Source of the DNA: a virus
Length of the DNA: 64,000 nucleotides
Reading direction: 5' to 3' (one strand)
IMG/VR virus record: IMGVR_UViG_3300047453_000110
Span: 24,741 to 88,740 of that record
Positions 50,533 to 58,764 of the stretch are shown piece by piece. A model generated the notes under the pieces. The model was not told the origin of the DNA, did not search any database, and saw nothing but the letters and a program-made list of their open reading frames with translations. The position numbers and the translations under genes were made by a program. Each line of letters opens with the position of its first letter. Within the stretch, counting starts at the first letter, position 1.

Positions 50533-50990
50533 TTTTTACGACCCTTATCAATAGCGCGAGAACCAAACCAGAATGAGATGATTGCAGCAAAGATTGCCTT
50601 TGTATCATCGTCCCAGAGAATGTTGATTGCTTCAGAGAAGTCAGTTCCCTTCTCCATCGCTTCCATCAGAAGGGTAATTTCAATAACAGCGAACAGTCCA
50701 AAGAATGCGTAAGTAATGACTGGTCGAACACTCTTCTGCAAACTGGCGACAAATCCAGTTCCCTTATTGATTGAAATATCATGTTCAACCAGTCTAGAAT
50801 GTTCTGCGTCATCCGCTTTGGTCTCATACATTCGATACTCTTGGTCGAATCCAGCAGCCCTTAGTTCTGCCATCTTCTCCATTTTCGCGAGTTCAAATTT
50901 CTGTTCGTTCTTTGCTTTGAAATGGTCTGTGATTGCGGGAACGACTGAACCGCTAAATCCTAAGACACTACCTAATAATCCACTTAACAT
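50529..50990 (-). CDS. Holin (3-TM gene-transfer-release type)
   Basis: 153 residues. MLSGLLGSVLGFSGSVVPAI at the N-terminus, a charged helical middle (EKMAELRAAGFDQEYRMYET), then hydrophobic segments VRPVITYAFFGLFAVIEITL and AIFAAIISFWFGSRAID. The pattern matches holins of the 3TM GTA type. It would form the inner-membrane lesion that lets the endolysin out. Operon with the barrel gene. Confidence 0.75.
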   Translation of the reverse strand: MLSGLLGSVLGFSGSVVPAITDHFKAKNEQKFELAKMEKMAELRAAGFDQEYRMYETKADDAEHSRLVEHDISINKGTGFVASLQKSVRPVITYAFFGLFAVIEITLLMEAMEKGTDFSEAINILWDDDTKAIFAAIISFWFGSRAIDKGRKK

Positions 50991-51175
50991 TATCTACTCC
51001 ACTTTTTTTGACTGTCCTCACGTTTATCTATAAATCGTTTAAGGACTTCGATATCTTTCTTGCGCTTCTTCTTCATGTGAACAGGGACAATCTTTTCAGG
51101 ATTATCCCCTGCGCCTGCCACTGAAGCTGTTGATGTGCTTGGCACATCTTCCATGAATTTCTTAAAGTTCTTCAT
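50990..51175 (-). CDS. Small basic protein with internal-protein-like N-terminus
   Basis: 61 residues from the ATG at 51175 (ATGA overlap with the upstream gene). MKNFKKFMEDVPSTSTASVA has the MKxF--F opening of T4 capsid-targeting sequences, although it lacks a perfect L/I-x-E-A site. The C-terminus is strongly basic (VHMKKKRKKDIEVLKRFIDK), suitable for binding packaged DNA. Confidence 0.58.
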   Translation of the reverse strand: MKNFKKFMEDVPSTSTASVAGAGDNPEKIVPVHMKKKRKKDIEVLKRFIDKREDSQKKWSR

Positions 51176-51771
51176 CGGGTAATCTCCCCTGTGGTGAAAT
51201 ACACCCATTGTTTTGAATTCATGTGAATACCTTTGTATATATCGATACCAAGAATAGAATCAATAGGTTTGGCATCGGTCTCCACAACTCTGATTTGGTC
51301 GCCCTTTCGAACAATCTCTTCACACTGAACGGTCATTCCATCATTCTTAATACGATAGACACCAGCGCCCAACTCCTTATCATCAAGGACAAACCACTGT
51401 GAGTCTTCTGCAAGAACATCAAGGATGTCAATACCTGTTGCATCGTGTATCTGCATCATTTGTTTATCAGACAGTTCACCGTGTTCACGAATAAGTGCCA
51501 GTGCTGAACCATACCTTGCGATTGCAGATTGTCCGCCTGGCACTTTTGCCATGATTCTTTTTATATTCACAACAAGTCTAATGAACGGTGTGTAGTGTGT
51601 TCTCAATGCATCACGGTTGTCTGCAACGTTCTTGTCGAAGTCTTTGACTTTCTTACCATCTGCATCGATAATGCCAGCCTTATACGCCCCTAACTTGTCG
51701 AATGGTGTGACGAGAAGTTTAAGGAATCGAATCGTAAATACGAGGTCGGCTGCTGATTTTAAAATACCCAT
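51172..51771 (-). CDS. Conserved T4-like phage protein of unknown function
   Basis: 199 residues. MGILKSAADLVFTIRFLKLL, VTPFDKLGAYKAGIIDADGK is an opening I know from conserved hypothetical proteins of marine T4-like phages. The N-terminal helix is amphipathic; the C-terminal half is beta-rich. The ATG lies 5 nt after TATAAATA, so it is late and probably structural or an assembly factor. Confidence 0.65.
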   Translation of the reverse strand: MGILKSAADLVFTIRFLKLLVTPFDKLGAYKAGIIDADGKKVKDFDKNVADNRDALRTHYTPFIRLVVNIKRIMAKVPGGQSAIARYGSALALIREHGELSDKQMMQIHDATGIDILDVLAEDSQWFVLDDKELGAGVYRIKNDGMTVQCEEIVRKGDQIRVVETDAKPIDSILGIDIYKGIHMNSKQWVYFTTGEITR

Positions 51772-51776
51772 AGTTC

Positions 51777-51784
51777 TATTTATA
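51777..51784 (-). promoter_or_regulatory. Late promoter element TATAAATA, N5 before ATG
   Basis: Exact element on the minus strand. GAACT separates it from the ATG at 51771, the same 5-nt spacing as at gp25 and gp2. The TAA of the upstream gene (51780-51782) is inside the element. Confidence 0.62.
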
Positions 51785-52136
51785 TCTTTCTGAGTCTCTC
51801 AACGACTAATTTATCCATCTCAATGTTGGTATATTCGGTATTTTTTATGGTCTTTAGAAAGATAAGGAACGGTTTGAGTGTTGACCAATGGTCGAGTTCG
51901 ACTTTGAGTTCGAGGATATCTAGTCCTGCCTCATTTCCAAATACATTAAAAATTACTATGAGATGGTTCAGTATGAGTCTCTCAGATAACTCACCTGAAG
52001 TTTTGTATCGATTGAGGAGTCTCTTGATATACTTAAATCTCTTTAAGTCTTCAAAAAACTCCTCGCTATCAATACACTTTGGATTGTAGTAATGCTTTGC
52101 TGCAAATACTATTAAGTTGTCTTTGGTCAGTTGCAT
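51780..52136 (-). CDS. Conserved phage protein of unknown function
   Basis: 118 residues, helical: MQLTKDNLIVFAAKHYYNPK, CIDSEEFFEDLKRFKYIKRL and LILNHLIVIFNVFGNEAGLD. Similar short helical proteins occur near late genes of marine myoviruses. Preceded by a probable terminator; its stop is within a late promoter. Confidence 0.62.
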   Translation of the reverse strand: MQLTKDNLIVFAAKHYYNPKCIDSEEFFEDLKRFKYIKRLLNRYKTSGELSERLILNHLIVIFNVFGNEAGLDILELKVELDHWSTLKPFLIFLKTIKNTEYTNIEMDKLVVERLRKI

Positions 52137-52139
52137 TAT

Positions 52140-52174
52140 AAAAAATCCAGATAAAGAGTAATATACCCTTATCT
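52140..52174 (-). terminator. Probable rho-independent terminator
   Basis: On the minus strand AGATAAGGGTA pairs with TACTCTTTATCT around a 3-nt loop with one bulge, then GGA and TTTTTT. It follows gene 52173-52499 directly. Confidence 0.5.
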
Positions 52175-52499
52175 AGTCTTTTAATAGACCTGTCATTTTC
52201 TCCACAAGAGTAGACTTTTTCTTTCTACGGTCAAGTTCTACGCCATGTTGGCGACCCAGTGCTTCGAGTTCTACCTTTGACATCTCATCAAGTGACTTAT
52301 CACCAACAGGTGCTTCGGTCAATGTTTGGACATTAACAGGAACTTCGACTTGTTCTACAACTGGTTTGACACCAAAGAACTCATCGATTTGTTCTTGGGT
52401 GAAACCACCAGATGCATACAACTCACCAGTGTTAGGGTCTTCCCATCCACGGGCAGTAGGAATGGCGTTATCACACCATGCAGGGGCTTTGATAGACAT
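52173..52499 (-). CDS. Virion-region protein with HeH/LEM-like C-terminus
   Basis: 108 residues from the ATG at 52499 (TAATG overlap). MSIKAPAWCDNAIPTARGWE at the start; the last 35 residues, MSKVELEALGRQHGVELDRR and KKSTLVEKMTGLL, resemble the helix-extension-helix (HeH/LEM, Rho-N-like) domains that bind nucleic acid. Late block. Confidence 0.6.
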   Translation of the reverse strand: MSIKAPAWCDNAIPTARGWEDPNTGELYASGGFTQEQIDEFFGVKPVVEQVEVPVNVQTLTEAPVGDKSLDEMSKVELEALGRQHGVELDRRKKKSTLVEKMTGLLKD

Positions 52500-53464
52500 T
52501 AGCAATCATCCTTTTTATCATATCCACGGCGTTTCGCCATGCGTTCCAGAAACTTCTTGGCTTCTGTAGTTCTTGCATCATGTGGGTTCTTTTCTTTTTG
52601 ACCCAGTTCTTGTCTCAACTCACTCATTGTCTTACCAGACAAAACGTCACGAGCCATGTCAACCAGAGAGACTGAACCCGCTCTTGCATCCATATCAACA
52701 TCTTCTTTGACAGGTGCTTCGGTTGACTTGACAACCTGTGTGTCACCAGTAGAATTGTCCTGTGGGCGTTTACCAGATTTTGCTTTGGTTGCTTGACCAG
52801 CTTTGGTAGTCTTGTCTTTAGCATCCTCAACATTGTCTTCGATTTTCTTGTCAGACTTCTTGTGAGCGTTTGCAAACTCTTTGGACTTAGGAGATTCCTT
52901 GTCCATGATTTCTTCTGGTTTGGTTGCATTTGATTTCTGTTGCTTCGCAGCAGTCTCAATCATGTTCAACAACTCATCTGTTGCTTCACCGATTTTGGAA
53001 ATCTCTGCTGTTTTCTCACCGTCATTACCGACAACTTTTTTCTTTTTCTTATCGTCTTTTGCTGGCGCTTCTCCACCTTCTTCATCGTCCATTGCTTTAC
53101 CGATTGCTTTACGGCGTTTGTGCAGGAACTTGTCAGATGAATCAACATCACCATCGTTGTCGATGTCTTTGTCTTTACGGTCTTTGAATTTCTTCTTAGC
53201 GGCTTTAGGGTCTGCTTTGTCAAGACCTTCGCCGTCATCTTCTTGGTCGTTAGAAGCATCTTCCTTTGCAAGTTTTGCTTCTTCTGTTTTCACATCATAT
53301 TTTTTACCGGCAACAACGAATGCTGTTTCGCCTTTATCTTTGGCGGCTTGCAACGCTTTAGTAAACGCATTACCTTCTTCGGTCTTGGCTTCTTCTAGTT
53401 CTTCTTCTTTGGATGTTACGGATGCCCACGCTTCACCCAACTTTTTGATGTCTGATGTTTTCAT
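52499..53464 (-). CDS. Highly charged protein with EF-hand-like loop and internal-protein-like N-terminus
   Basis: 321 residues, mostly Lys/Glu/Asp/Ala. The N-terminus MKTSDIKKLGEAWASV contains an L-G-E-A site at residues 9-12, matching the T4 prohead protease consensus (L/I-x-E then A/G/S). Near residue 100, DKDIDNDGDVDSSDKFLHKR is an EF-hand/dockerin-like calcium loop. The composition resembles T4 scaffold or internal proteins. A long open frame on the opposite strand is a mirror of the charged codons. Confidence 0.68.
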   Translation of the reverse strand: MKTSDIKKLGEAWASVTSKEEELEEAKTEEGNAFTKALQAAKDKGETAFVVAGKKYDVKTEEAKLAKEDASNDQEDDGEGLDKADPKAAKKKFKDRKDKDIDNDGDVDSSDKFLHKRRKAIGKAMDDEEGGEAPAKDDKKKKKVVGNDGEKTAEISKIGEATDELLNMIETAAKQQKSNATKPEEIMDKESPKSKEFANAHKKSDKKIEDNVEDAKDKTTKAGQATKAKSGKRPQDNSTGDTQVVKSTEAPVKEDVDMDARAGSVSLVDMARDVLSGKTMSELRQELGQKEKNPHDARTTEAKKFLERMAKRRGYDKKDDC

Positions 53465-53476
53465 TGTATTTCTCCG

Positions 53477-53791
53477 TTACATCCACATAAATTTGACCAG
53501 TCCAGCAATCATTGCGGCACTGATAAGGTATACTACTTTGTTAATGATTGCGACAGTGTGGGCGTTCTCGTCCACCTTCTTCTCAATCTCGTCTAGTTTT
53601 TTAGAAAATTTATTCATACGCTCGAAATTATTTTGGTTATTACGTTCAACTGAAATGAGTTTTTCTTCTACACGGGCAACAGCAATCATCGCGTCAGCAA
53701 GTTTGTCAATCTTTTGTTCAAGACGGTCAAACCTTACTGCGGAATCTGCTTCAATCCGAGAAAGTCTCTCTAGTTGTGTTTCTTTAGCCAT
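53477..53791 (-). CDS. Coiled-coil protein with C-terminal membrane anchor (XhlA-like)
   Basis: 104 residues. The coiled-coil EADSAVRFDRLEQKIDKLAD and FERMNKFSKKLDEIEKKVDE precede one membrane helix IINKVVYLISAAMIAGLVKF. The layout is that of haemolysin XhlA-type lysis accessories. It could help the holin at 50529, but sequence evidence is only structural. Confidence 0.58.
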   Translation of the reverse strand: MAKETQLERLSRIEADSAVRFDRLEQKIDKLADAMIAVARVEEKLISVERNNQNNFERMNKFSKKLDEIEKKVDENAHTVAIINKVVYLISAAMIAGLVKFMWM

Positions 53792-53801
53792 GTTTTTCCC
53801 A

Positions 53802-54512
53802 TTAAACTATAGTTCTATTTATAAGTTTTTTGTTGTTGACTCGATACTTATCGATTTTTAATATCCATTCATCTATCATGTAATCGTCAAATTTTAAGTA
53901 ATCTATCATGGTATAGAGAGTATTCTCCGACAATTCCTCATCACTATGGAACAAATCATGTGGGTCAATCTCAATATAACTGTGTCCCTCTGGAATAATA
54001 TCCTTATATAGTTCGGTCAGTTCTTTACACGATTCCCACTGGTCGTTCCAAAAACTGTGAATATCAAACCCATTATTTATTAACCAGTGTCCTTCTTGGT
54101 TACTAGGCCCCAAATTAAGTTTTGCGGCCGCTAGTTGGTCTATATACTTAACACTTTTTTCTGACTGTGGTTGTAGTAAAATTGTTTTTGTTTCATCCCA
54201 GTCATTCCAAAGATAGTTTTTATAATACTCCTCATTAGAACTATCAAAAGTATCGGCACTATCATTAACATAAAAACCATATCCGTGGTCTAGTCGTATA
54301 TTCCAAAGAGCGTCATCCCAGTCCGTAGCAGATACGGGTTCACTACCATCTATATAATGTTGAGATAGTTCATCACTTCTTTCTAAGAACCATCTCTCAA
54401 CCGACTCATCATATTCAACCTCCTTCGTAACAACATCACTGTGTTTCGTCAGAAGACTTCCCAGAAACTCACCTCCACCGCCACCGCGATAGAGAACATT
54501 AATTAACTTCAT
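53802..54512 (-). CDS. Unknown P-loop-like phage protein
   Basis: 236 residues. It opens MKLINVLYRGGGGGEFLGSL, a Gly-rich loop like the 5'-phosphate loop of sulfotransferase-type phage proteins, then HSFWNDQWESCKELTELYKD and HSYIEIDPHDLFHS. Acidic and soluble. Function unclear. Overlaps the cupin-like gene by 14 bases. Confidence 0.55.
   Translation of the reverse strand: MKLINVLYRGGGGGEFLGSLLTKHSDVVTKEVEYDESVERWFLERSDELSQHYIDGSEPVSATDWDDALWNIRLDHGYGFYVNDSADTFDSSNEEYYKNYLWNDWDETKTILLQPQSEKSVKYIDQLAAAKLNLGPSNQEGHWLINNGFDIHSFWNDQWESCKELTELYKDIIPEGHSYIEIDPHDLFHSDEELSENTLYTMIDYLKFDDYMIDEWILKIDKYRVNNKKLINRTIV
53816..53823 (-). promoter_or_regulatory. Late promoter element TATAAATA
   Basis: Exact element on the minus strand, about 24 nt before the ATG of the coiled-coil protein (53791), inside the 3' end of the upstream gene. 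Confidence 0.65.
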
Positions 54513-54777
54513 CCCAAATCTTCAGTCTCAAGTCTCCCTCACCTTTGATGATTCTATGATAGACCATCTTAGGTATGCGATACAATTGACCTTTCTCCAT
54601 AATCATAGGCAACTGATTATCTAGTTGCAATTTCCAGTTATCACCATCGAGAACAGTAACCTCACGATTACAGGAGTCACGATGCCATATCAAATCCATT
54701 TCACTAACATCTTCTCCAAAGGTTCTGACTCGTTCTGTTTTGTCAGGACTGAAGATGTCCTTATAGGGGTTTACCAA
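54499..54777 (-). CDS. Small cupin-like protein
   Basis: 92 residues from a TTG at 54777 with GGAAG upstream; the next ATG (54699) would shorten it by 26 residues. LIWHRDSCNREVTVLDGDNW, KLQLDNQLPMIMEKGQLYRI, PKMVYHRIIKGEGDLRLKI follows a one-domain cupin with two possible metal His. Function unknown. Confidence 0.58.
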   Translation of the reverse strand: MVNPYKDIFSPDKTERVRTFGEDVSEMDLIWHRDSCNREVTVLDGDNWKLQLDNQLPMIMEKGQLYRIPKMVYHRIIKGEGDLRLKIWDEVN

Positions 54778-55304
54778 AAGAAGCTTCCGCCTCCAGACAG
54801 ACCAAGTTGTTTCGCATATCTAGGCAAACGACATGCCCAGTATCCGGCCTTTGTCTTATCTGTTTTGTTTGCACAGTCGTGACGGGCAGCGAATGACTTA
54901 CGCGCCTTCGGGTCATTGAGTTTAACTTTCAGACCTGTTGTGTCACCCCAAGATACTTTCTTGATGTTACCACTTGATGGGTCTTTGACATACACATAGT
55001 ATTTCTTTGGCCCACCAGCTTTTGGTTTATTGAGTTCTGGTTGTTTCTTCTCTTCTTCAAAGATGCAGTCCAGTGCAACATTCTCACCACGCCATTGTGC
55101 AAACTCACCAAGATTAGACTCGATGATATCCAAGTCTGCGGCATCCACTTCGAGATTACCAGCATGATATTGTTCCCGTGCCTCACGGAAGTATTCGTAA
55201 TATCTTTCCGACCCGACACGATAAATGTTGTTTTCAATAAGAGACGAACAAGTGCCACAACACTCGTCAGTTCCGCAGTTTGTATGTTCGTCAAATCTTT
55301 TCAT
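54771..55304 (-). CDS. DUF5872-like protein
   Basis: 177 residues. An N-terminal Cys cluster (HTNCGTDECCGTCSSL) may bind metal. The C-terminal half KKYYVYVKDPSSGNIKKVSW, LKVKLNDPKARKSFAARHDC and AGYWACRLPRYAKQLGLSGG matches a domain shared by T4-like phages and giant viruses (DUF5872). Probably virion-associated given its late block. Confidence 0.7.
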   Translation of the reverse strand: MKRFDEHTNCGTDECCGTCSSLIENNIYRVGSERYYEYFREAREQYHAGNLEVDAADLDIIESNLGEFAQWRGENVALDCIFEEEKKQPELNKPKAGGPKKYYVYVKDPSSGNIKKVSWGDTTGLKVKLNDPKARKSFAARHDCANKTDKTKAGYWACRLPRYAKQLGLSGGGSFFW

Positions 55305-56912
55305 TTATCTACCTAATATTTTCTTGATGTCCGAAAGAGACCTGATGGACTTTTGGAATTTCTCTTTGTCATTAGGCCTTGCCAATGCATTAAAACGCGC
55401 CAGTGCTGCTTGCGCTTGAGCGCGAGAGACTTTTCCTTTTCCTCGTTCAAATTCAACTTCTGCTCCCGTTGGTAAGTCAGCCGCTTTACGCAACTGCATG
55501 ATAATGTTTTTATTCGCTGCCTTACGGTCATCGTCCGTAGCAGATACATCTTTGTCTTTCTTGGTCGTTGCCATACCACGAGTTGCACTGCGAGACTTCA
55601 TGCCTTTCATTGCATCACGATATGCACGAGACTCTTCGACAGACTCACCAAGAACACTAATCTTCTTCATGAAACTTCTGTCTTTTGCAAAACGGTTAGC
55701 AATGCCAAGTTGTTTCATTACTTTTGCGATTGCTTCTTTCTCGCTTCTTGCTTGAACAGTAGCACCGCCTTCGCCTTTGATGTTGACTTTATATTTACCT
55801 TCTTTGATTTCAGGTTTCTCATGAGTATAACCCATCTTCTTCATACGTTCATGGTCTTCGGGTTTCTCTGCTTTGTAACCTTTACCAGTCTTCGGGTCAT
55901 ACATCATGTGTGGTTCAAAGTCATCCTCTTTCATCTTCTCTTTCTTTGAGATAGCGATAGCGGCTTGTTGTGCTGGAGAGACTGCTTCTTTCAGAGGAGC
56001 GTATTGTTTCTTTGCTTTAACCTTTAACTTACTATCTTTATCGGTGAAGTTCAAAGTATAAACATTCCCACCTCTCAATCGATTGACACTAACCCTTGCT
56101 CGTAATGCTTTTACAATATCCCCTACAGGTCTATTGTAATGTTTCGACATTTTTTTAACATCTGGGTGCTTTTCCATTCCTTTCAAGAAGTCATCCATTT
56201 GAGCATCTGAGGCATATTTACCCTTTGCTTCTTTCACCAATAGTTTAGCATCAACAGACTTATCATTATTACCACCAAAGTTTACTTTGACATCACCATC
56301 ACCGTAGTCCTTCACAACCTCGCCAGACTTCCTTATTGCGTCTCCATAACTTCTAGCAGTCTTTGGGTCGATGCCTTTCTTGAACTTGACCTTATCCCCA
56401 ACCTTTACTGCTTCAACTTGCATCTTGTTTCTCTGGATTTTAGACATTGCAATGACGCCATCGGCATCATACTTGTCGAGAACTCTGTCTAACTCTTTAC
56501 CTTTTGGCATCGCTCTAAGATGTGCGACTTGCTTGATTTTACCAATACCTGATTTTTTATAGACAACATATTTCGCAAGACTTTTCGGAACAGTAAGGGG
56601 TTGACGAACCTCTTCGACTGATTCATTCACACCCAGTTCTCTACGATACTGGTCAATCTGTTTCTTCAGTGCCTTCTGCTTCGGTGAGCCTGGCATTGCT
56701 TTCATCGCTTTGGAATACAGACTTGCGAGTTTCGCCATGTCCTGTCGGCGAACTATCGCCTGATTTATCTTACCTTCTTCCATGTCTTCGCCTTTTGCTC
56801 TTTTTATTTGGTCTGGAGTCGGTGCGCCCTTGTCACCCTTTTTTCTCATCTTCTCACCTGAACCCTGTTTGATTCGTTGTCTCTTCTTATTGATGTTATC
56901 CCAGAGTGACAT
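55305..56912 (-). CDS. Large basic protein with repeated prohead-protease-type sites (internal protein candidate)
   Basis: 535 residues, rich in Lys. Exact L/I-x-E then A/G/S sites occur at PLKEA (307-310), EIKEG (369-372) and VLGES (421-424), with near-sites VNES (96-99) and VKEA (226-229). A KOW-like stretch VKVGDKVKFKKG is at about residue 170 and a small domain YKVNIKGEGGATVQARSEKE near 374. This suggests a precursor cut into DNA-binding internal peptides. TAATG overlap upstream. Confidence 0.62.
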   Translation of the reverse strand: MSLWDNINKKRQRIKQGSGEKMRKKGDKGAPTPDQIKRAKGEDMEEGKINQAIVRRQDMAKLASLYSKAMKAMPGSPKQKALKKQIDQYRRELGVNESVEEVRQPLTVPKSLAKYVVYKKSGIGKIKQVAHLRAMPKGKELDRVLDKYDADGVIAMSKIQRNKMQVEAVKVGDKVKFKKGIDPKTARSYGDAIRKSGEVVKDYGDGDVKVNFGGNNDKSVDAKLLVKEAKGKYASDAQMDDFLKGMEKHPDVKKMSKHYNRPVGDIVKALRARVSVNRLRGGNVYTLNFTDKDSKLKVKAKKQYAPLKEAVSPAQQAAIAISKKEKMKEDDFEPHMMYDPKTGKGYKAEKPEDHERMKKMGYTHEKPEIKEGKYKVNIKGEGGATVQARSEKEAIAKVMKQLGIANRFAKDRSFMKKISVLGESVEESRAYRDAMKGMKSRSATRGMATTKKDKDVSATDDDRKAANKNIIMQLRKAADLPTGAEVEFERGKGKVSRAQAQAALARFNALARPNDKEKFQKSIRSLSDIKKILGR

Positions 56913-57145
56913 TATGCTAAATCCTTATCGTGGTTCAATCCACCTTTTTTCTTCTTCACGATGAATGCATTGACCCGTGCGTAGCCCCACTGTGATGGAG
57001 TAGTGCCTGGCCTGTGTCCAGTTCTCCATGCGGCAACACCACGGTCATAGACCTTCTTTAGTGTTCCGTATGAGATACCAGACTTATCTGATTTCTTTGT
57101 GAGTGCTTTATCTGCCTCAGTGATGAATTGACTAAACTTAATCAT
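56912..57145 (-). CDS. DUF5824-like small protein with T4-type capsid-targeting sequence
   Basis: 77 residues. MIKFSQFITEADKAL matches the T4 internal protein III start MKTYQEFIAEA position by position: aromatic 4, Phe7, Ile8, Glu10, Ala11, with the cleavage site I-T-E/A. The remainder (SGISYGTLKKVYDRGVAAWR, GTTPSQWGYARVNAFIVKKK) matches a common small phage domain. ATGA overlap with the adenylyltransferase gene. Confidence 0.72.
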   Translation of the reverse strand: MIKFSQFITEADKALTKKSDKSGISYGTLKKVYDRGVAAWRTGHRPGTTPSQWGYARVNAFIVKKKKGGLNHDKDLA

Positions 57146-58764
57146 TTTGTCTCTCTATTCTTTGCTTTTGCACGGGCGATTCTTGCACGGTCGAGCATCG
57201 CATCATGTTTCTTTTTATCTTGTTCTTTTTCTCTATCAATGGCTGTTTTTGCCTGTTTGACAGCATCTTCTTTCTGAGCCCGAACACCACGAAAGTCTTG
57301 ATTAGGGAAGACTGTTTTTGATTTACCTGTTCGTGGTTTATCAAGACCCAAATGTTTTGGTAATTTACCTTTTTTGATGAGGTCTTGCATGAAGTCGATA
57401 ACGAGACGAGGACGTTCAACACCCATACCACGCAAGAAATCAAATGCACCAGTTGAACCAGCCTTTGGATTCTTGCGTCTCCAGTTCAAATAACCTCGAA
57501 CTGCTTTCTCGTATTTCTTTTTGTTATAGACCTTCTTGTCCATCCACTGGTCAAACGCTGGCATCAAAGTTCCACCATAGCCTTTGTCACCGAATGCACC
57601 AGTCTTACCAAAGAACTTCTCGTCTACACCTTCCATTGGTGTATCCTTCTTATACTTCTTGACGAGTTTGTCTGTGCCTTCTTCGCCAGCACCAGACTCA
57701 CCATACATTGCCTTGAATGACCTAGTATACTTGGACGGTTTGGTTTTCGCACCCTTGTCGCCTGGCGCTGGTTTGTATGCAGACGGGTCATCATCGTCCT
57801 TTGCAGTGCCTTTCTTGAAGTGTGCGGCGCGTTTCTTCTTGGTCGCGACAGACATATCGTCACCTTCAGCGTCTTTCGCATAATACTTCTTAGGTTGTGT
57901 CCCCTTGACATCCTTACCAATCTCAGAGTCTTGAGGTGCTTTCTTCTCAACCAGTTCTACTGCGTCCAACCACTTACGAAGTTTCTTGTCACCACATTCA
58001 ACGATGACATAGTTCGCACCCAACACGGATACGATACCAACTTCATCGCTTTCTTTGACAACAACAGTATCACCAATTTCAAACAACTCACCAGAGACAT
58101 ATGCCTCACGAGTGTCATCCAGTTTACCTAAGTCGATGTGTCGTTTGAATGAACGTTCCTCTTTCAGACCCATGCCCTTGCGAACATCGTTGAAGAGTCT
58201 ACGAGTGTCCTTGTCGGACATGGACTTTGGAATACCCTGTGAGAATACTTGATAGTCATTGTCTGACACAGCTTGACGCATCTTACTTGCAGACATACCC
58301 TCAACACCTTCTGCATCAGGGTCGCGTCTACCAGCAGATACAACATCAATTGATTCGAAGTTATAGAATCCGTGACGCGCCTTCTTACCGTTGTATTTGT
58401 TCAACAGGACTTCAAAGGTTCTTAACTGGTCGCCACCGACAACCATTGTGATTCTCTTATAACCCATGTCATACAGTTTGGTGGCAATGTCGATTGCGTT
58501 TCTTGCAGTCTTATCTACGATGATGTTACGACCATTCTTTGGGAACATCTTGCGTAGGTGTTTAATTTTATCTGAGTATGACAGGGGGTTTTTCTTTGCG
58601 TCTTGGGACTGCGACACATAAATCTTATAGTCAGCACCCTTAGACTTCTTGACCAAAGCGTCAATCAGTTTGCCATGACCAATCGTTGGTGGATTCATCC
58701 GACCAAATGTAAAGAAGACTTCACGTTCTTCTTCTACCAAATATTGACTGAAATTCTTAATCAC
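57142..58764 (-). CDS. NMN adenylyltransferase-like nucleotidyltransferase with long basic C-terminus
   Basis: 540 residues from a GTG at 58764; a longer frame upstream lies inside the neighbouring gene. Residues 1-13 MIKNFSQYLVEEE resemble capsid-targeting sequences. The catalytic domain has FTFGRMNPPTIGHGKLIDAL (TxGH, residues 27-30), MVVGGDQLRTFEVLLN and GVEGMSASKMRQAVSDND (SxxxxR), as in NadM/NadR or other cytidylyltransferase-fold enzymes that use NMN. After about residue 235 come a KOW-like domain (FEIGDTVVVKESDEVGIVSV), linkers, and LNWRRKNPKAGSTGAFDFLR. NAD synthesis from NMN is the likeliest reaction. Confidence 0.72.
   Translation of the reverse strand: MIKNFSQYLVEEEREVFFTFGRMNPPTIGHGKLIDALVKKSKGADYKIYVSQSQDAKKNPLSYSDKIKHLRKMFPKNGRNIIVDKTARNAIDIATKLYDMGYKRITMVVGGDQLRTFEVLLNKYNGKKARHGFYNFESIDVVSAGRRDPDAEGVEGMSASKMRQAVSDNDYQVFSQGIPKSMSDKDTRRLFNDVRKGMGLKEERSFKRHIDLGKLDDTREAYVSGELFEIGDTVVVKESDEVGIVSVLGANYVIVECGDKKLRKWLDAVELVEKKAPQDSEIGKDVKGTQPKKYYAKDAEGDDMSVATKKKRAAHFKKGTAKDDDDPSAYKPAPGDKGAKTKPSKYTRSFKAMYGESGAGEEGTDKLVKKYKKDTPMEGVDEKFFGKTGAFGDKGYGGTLMPAFDQWMDKKVYNKKKYEKAVRGYLNWRRKNPKAGSTGAFDFLRGMGVERPRLVIDFMQDLIKKGKLPKHLGLDKPRTGKSKTVFPNQDFRGVRAQKEDAVKQAKTAIDREKEQDKKKHDAMLDRARIARAKAKNRETK

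Noticed and set aside
52881-53861. 326-residue open frame on the plus strand opposite the charged protein
   Set aside because: Low-complexity Ser/Phe/Leu mirror of Lys/Glu/Asp codons; no ribosome-binding site, crosses two real minus-strand genes.
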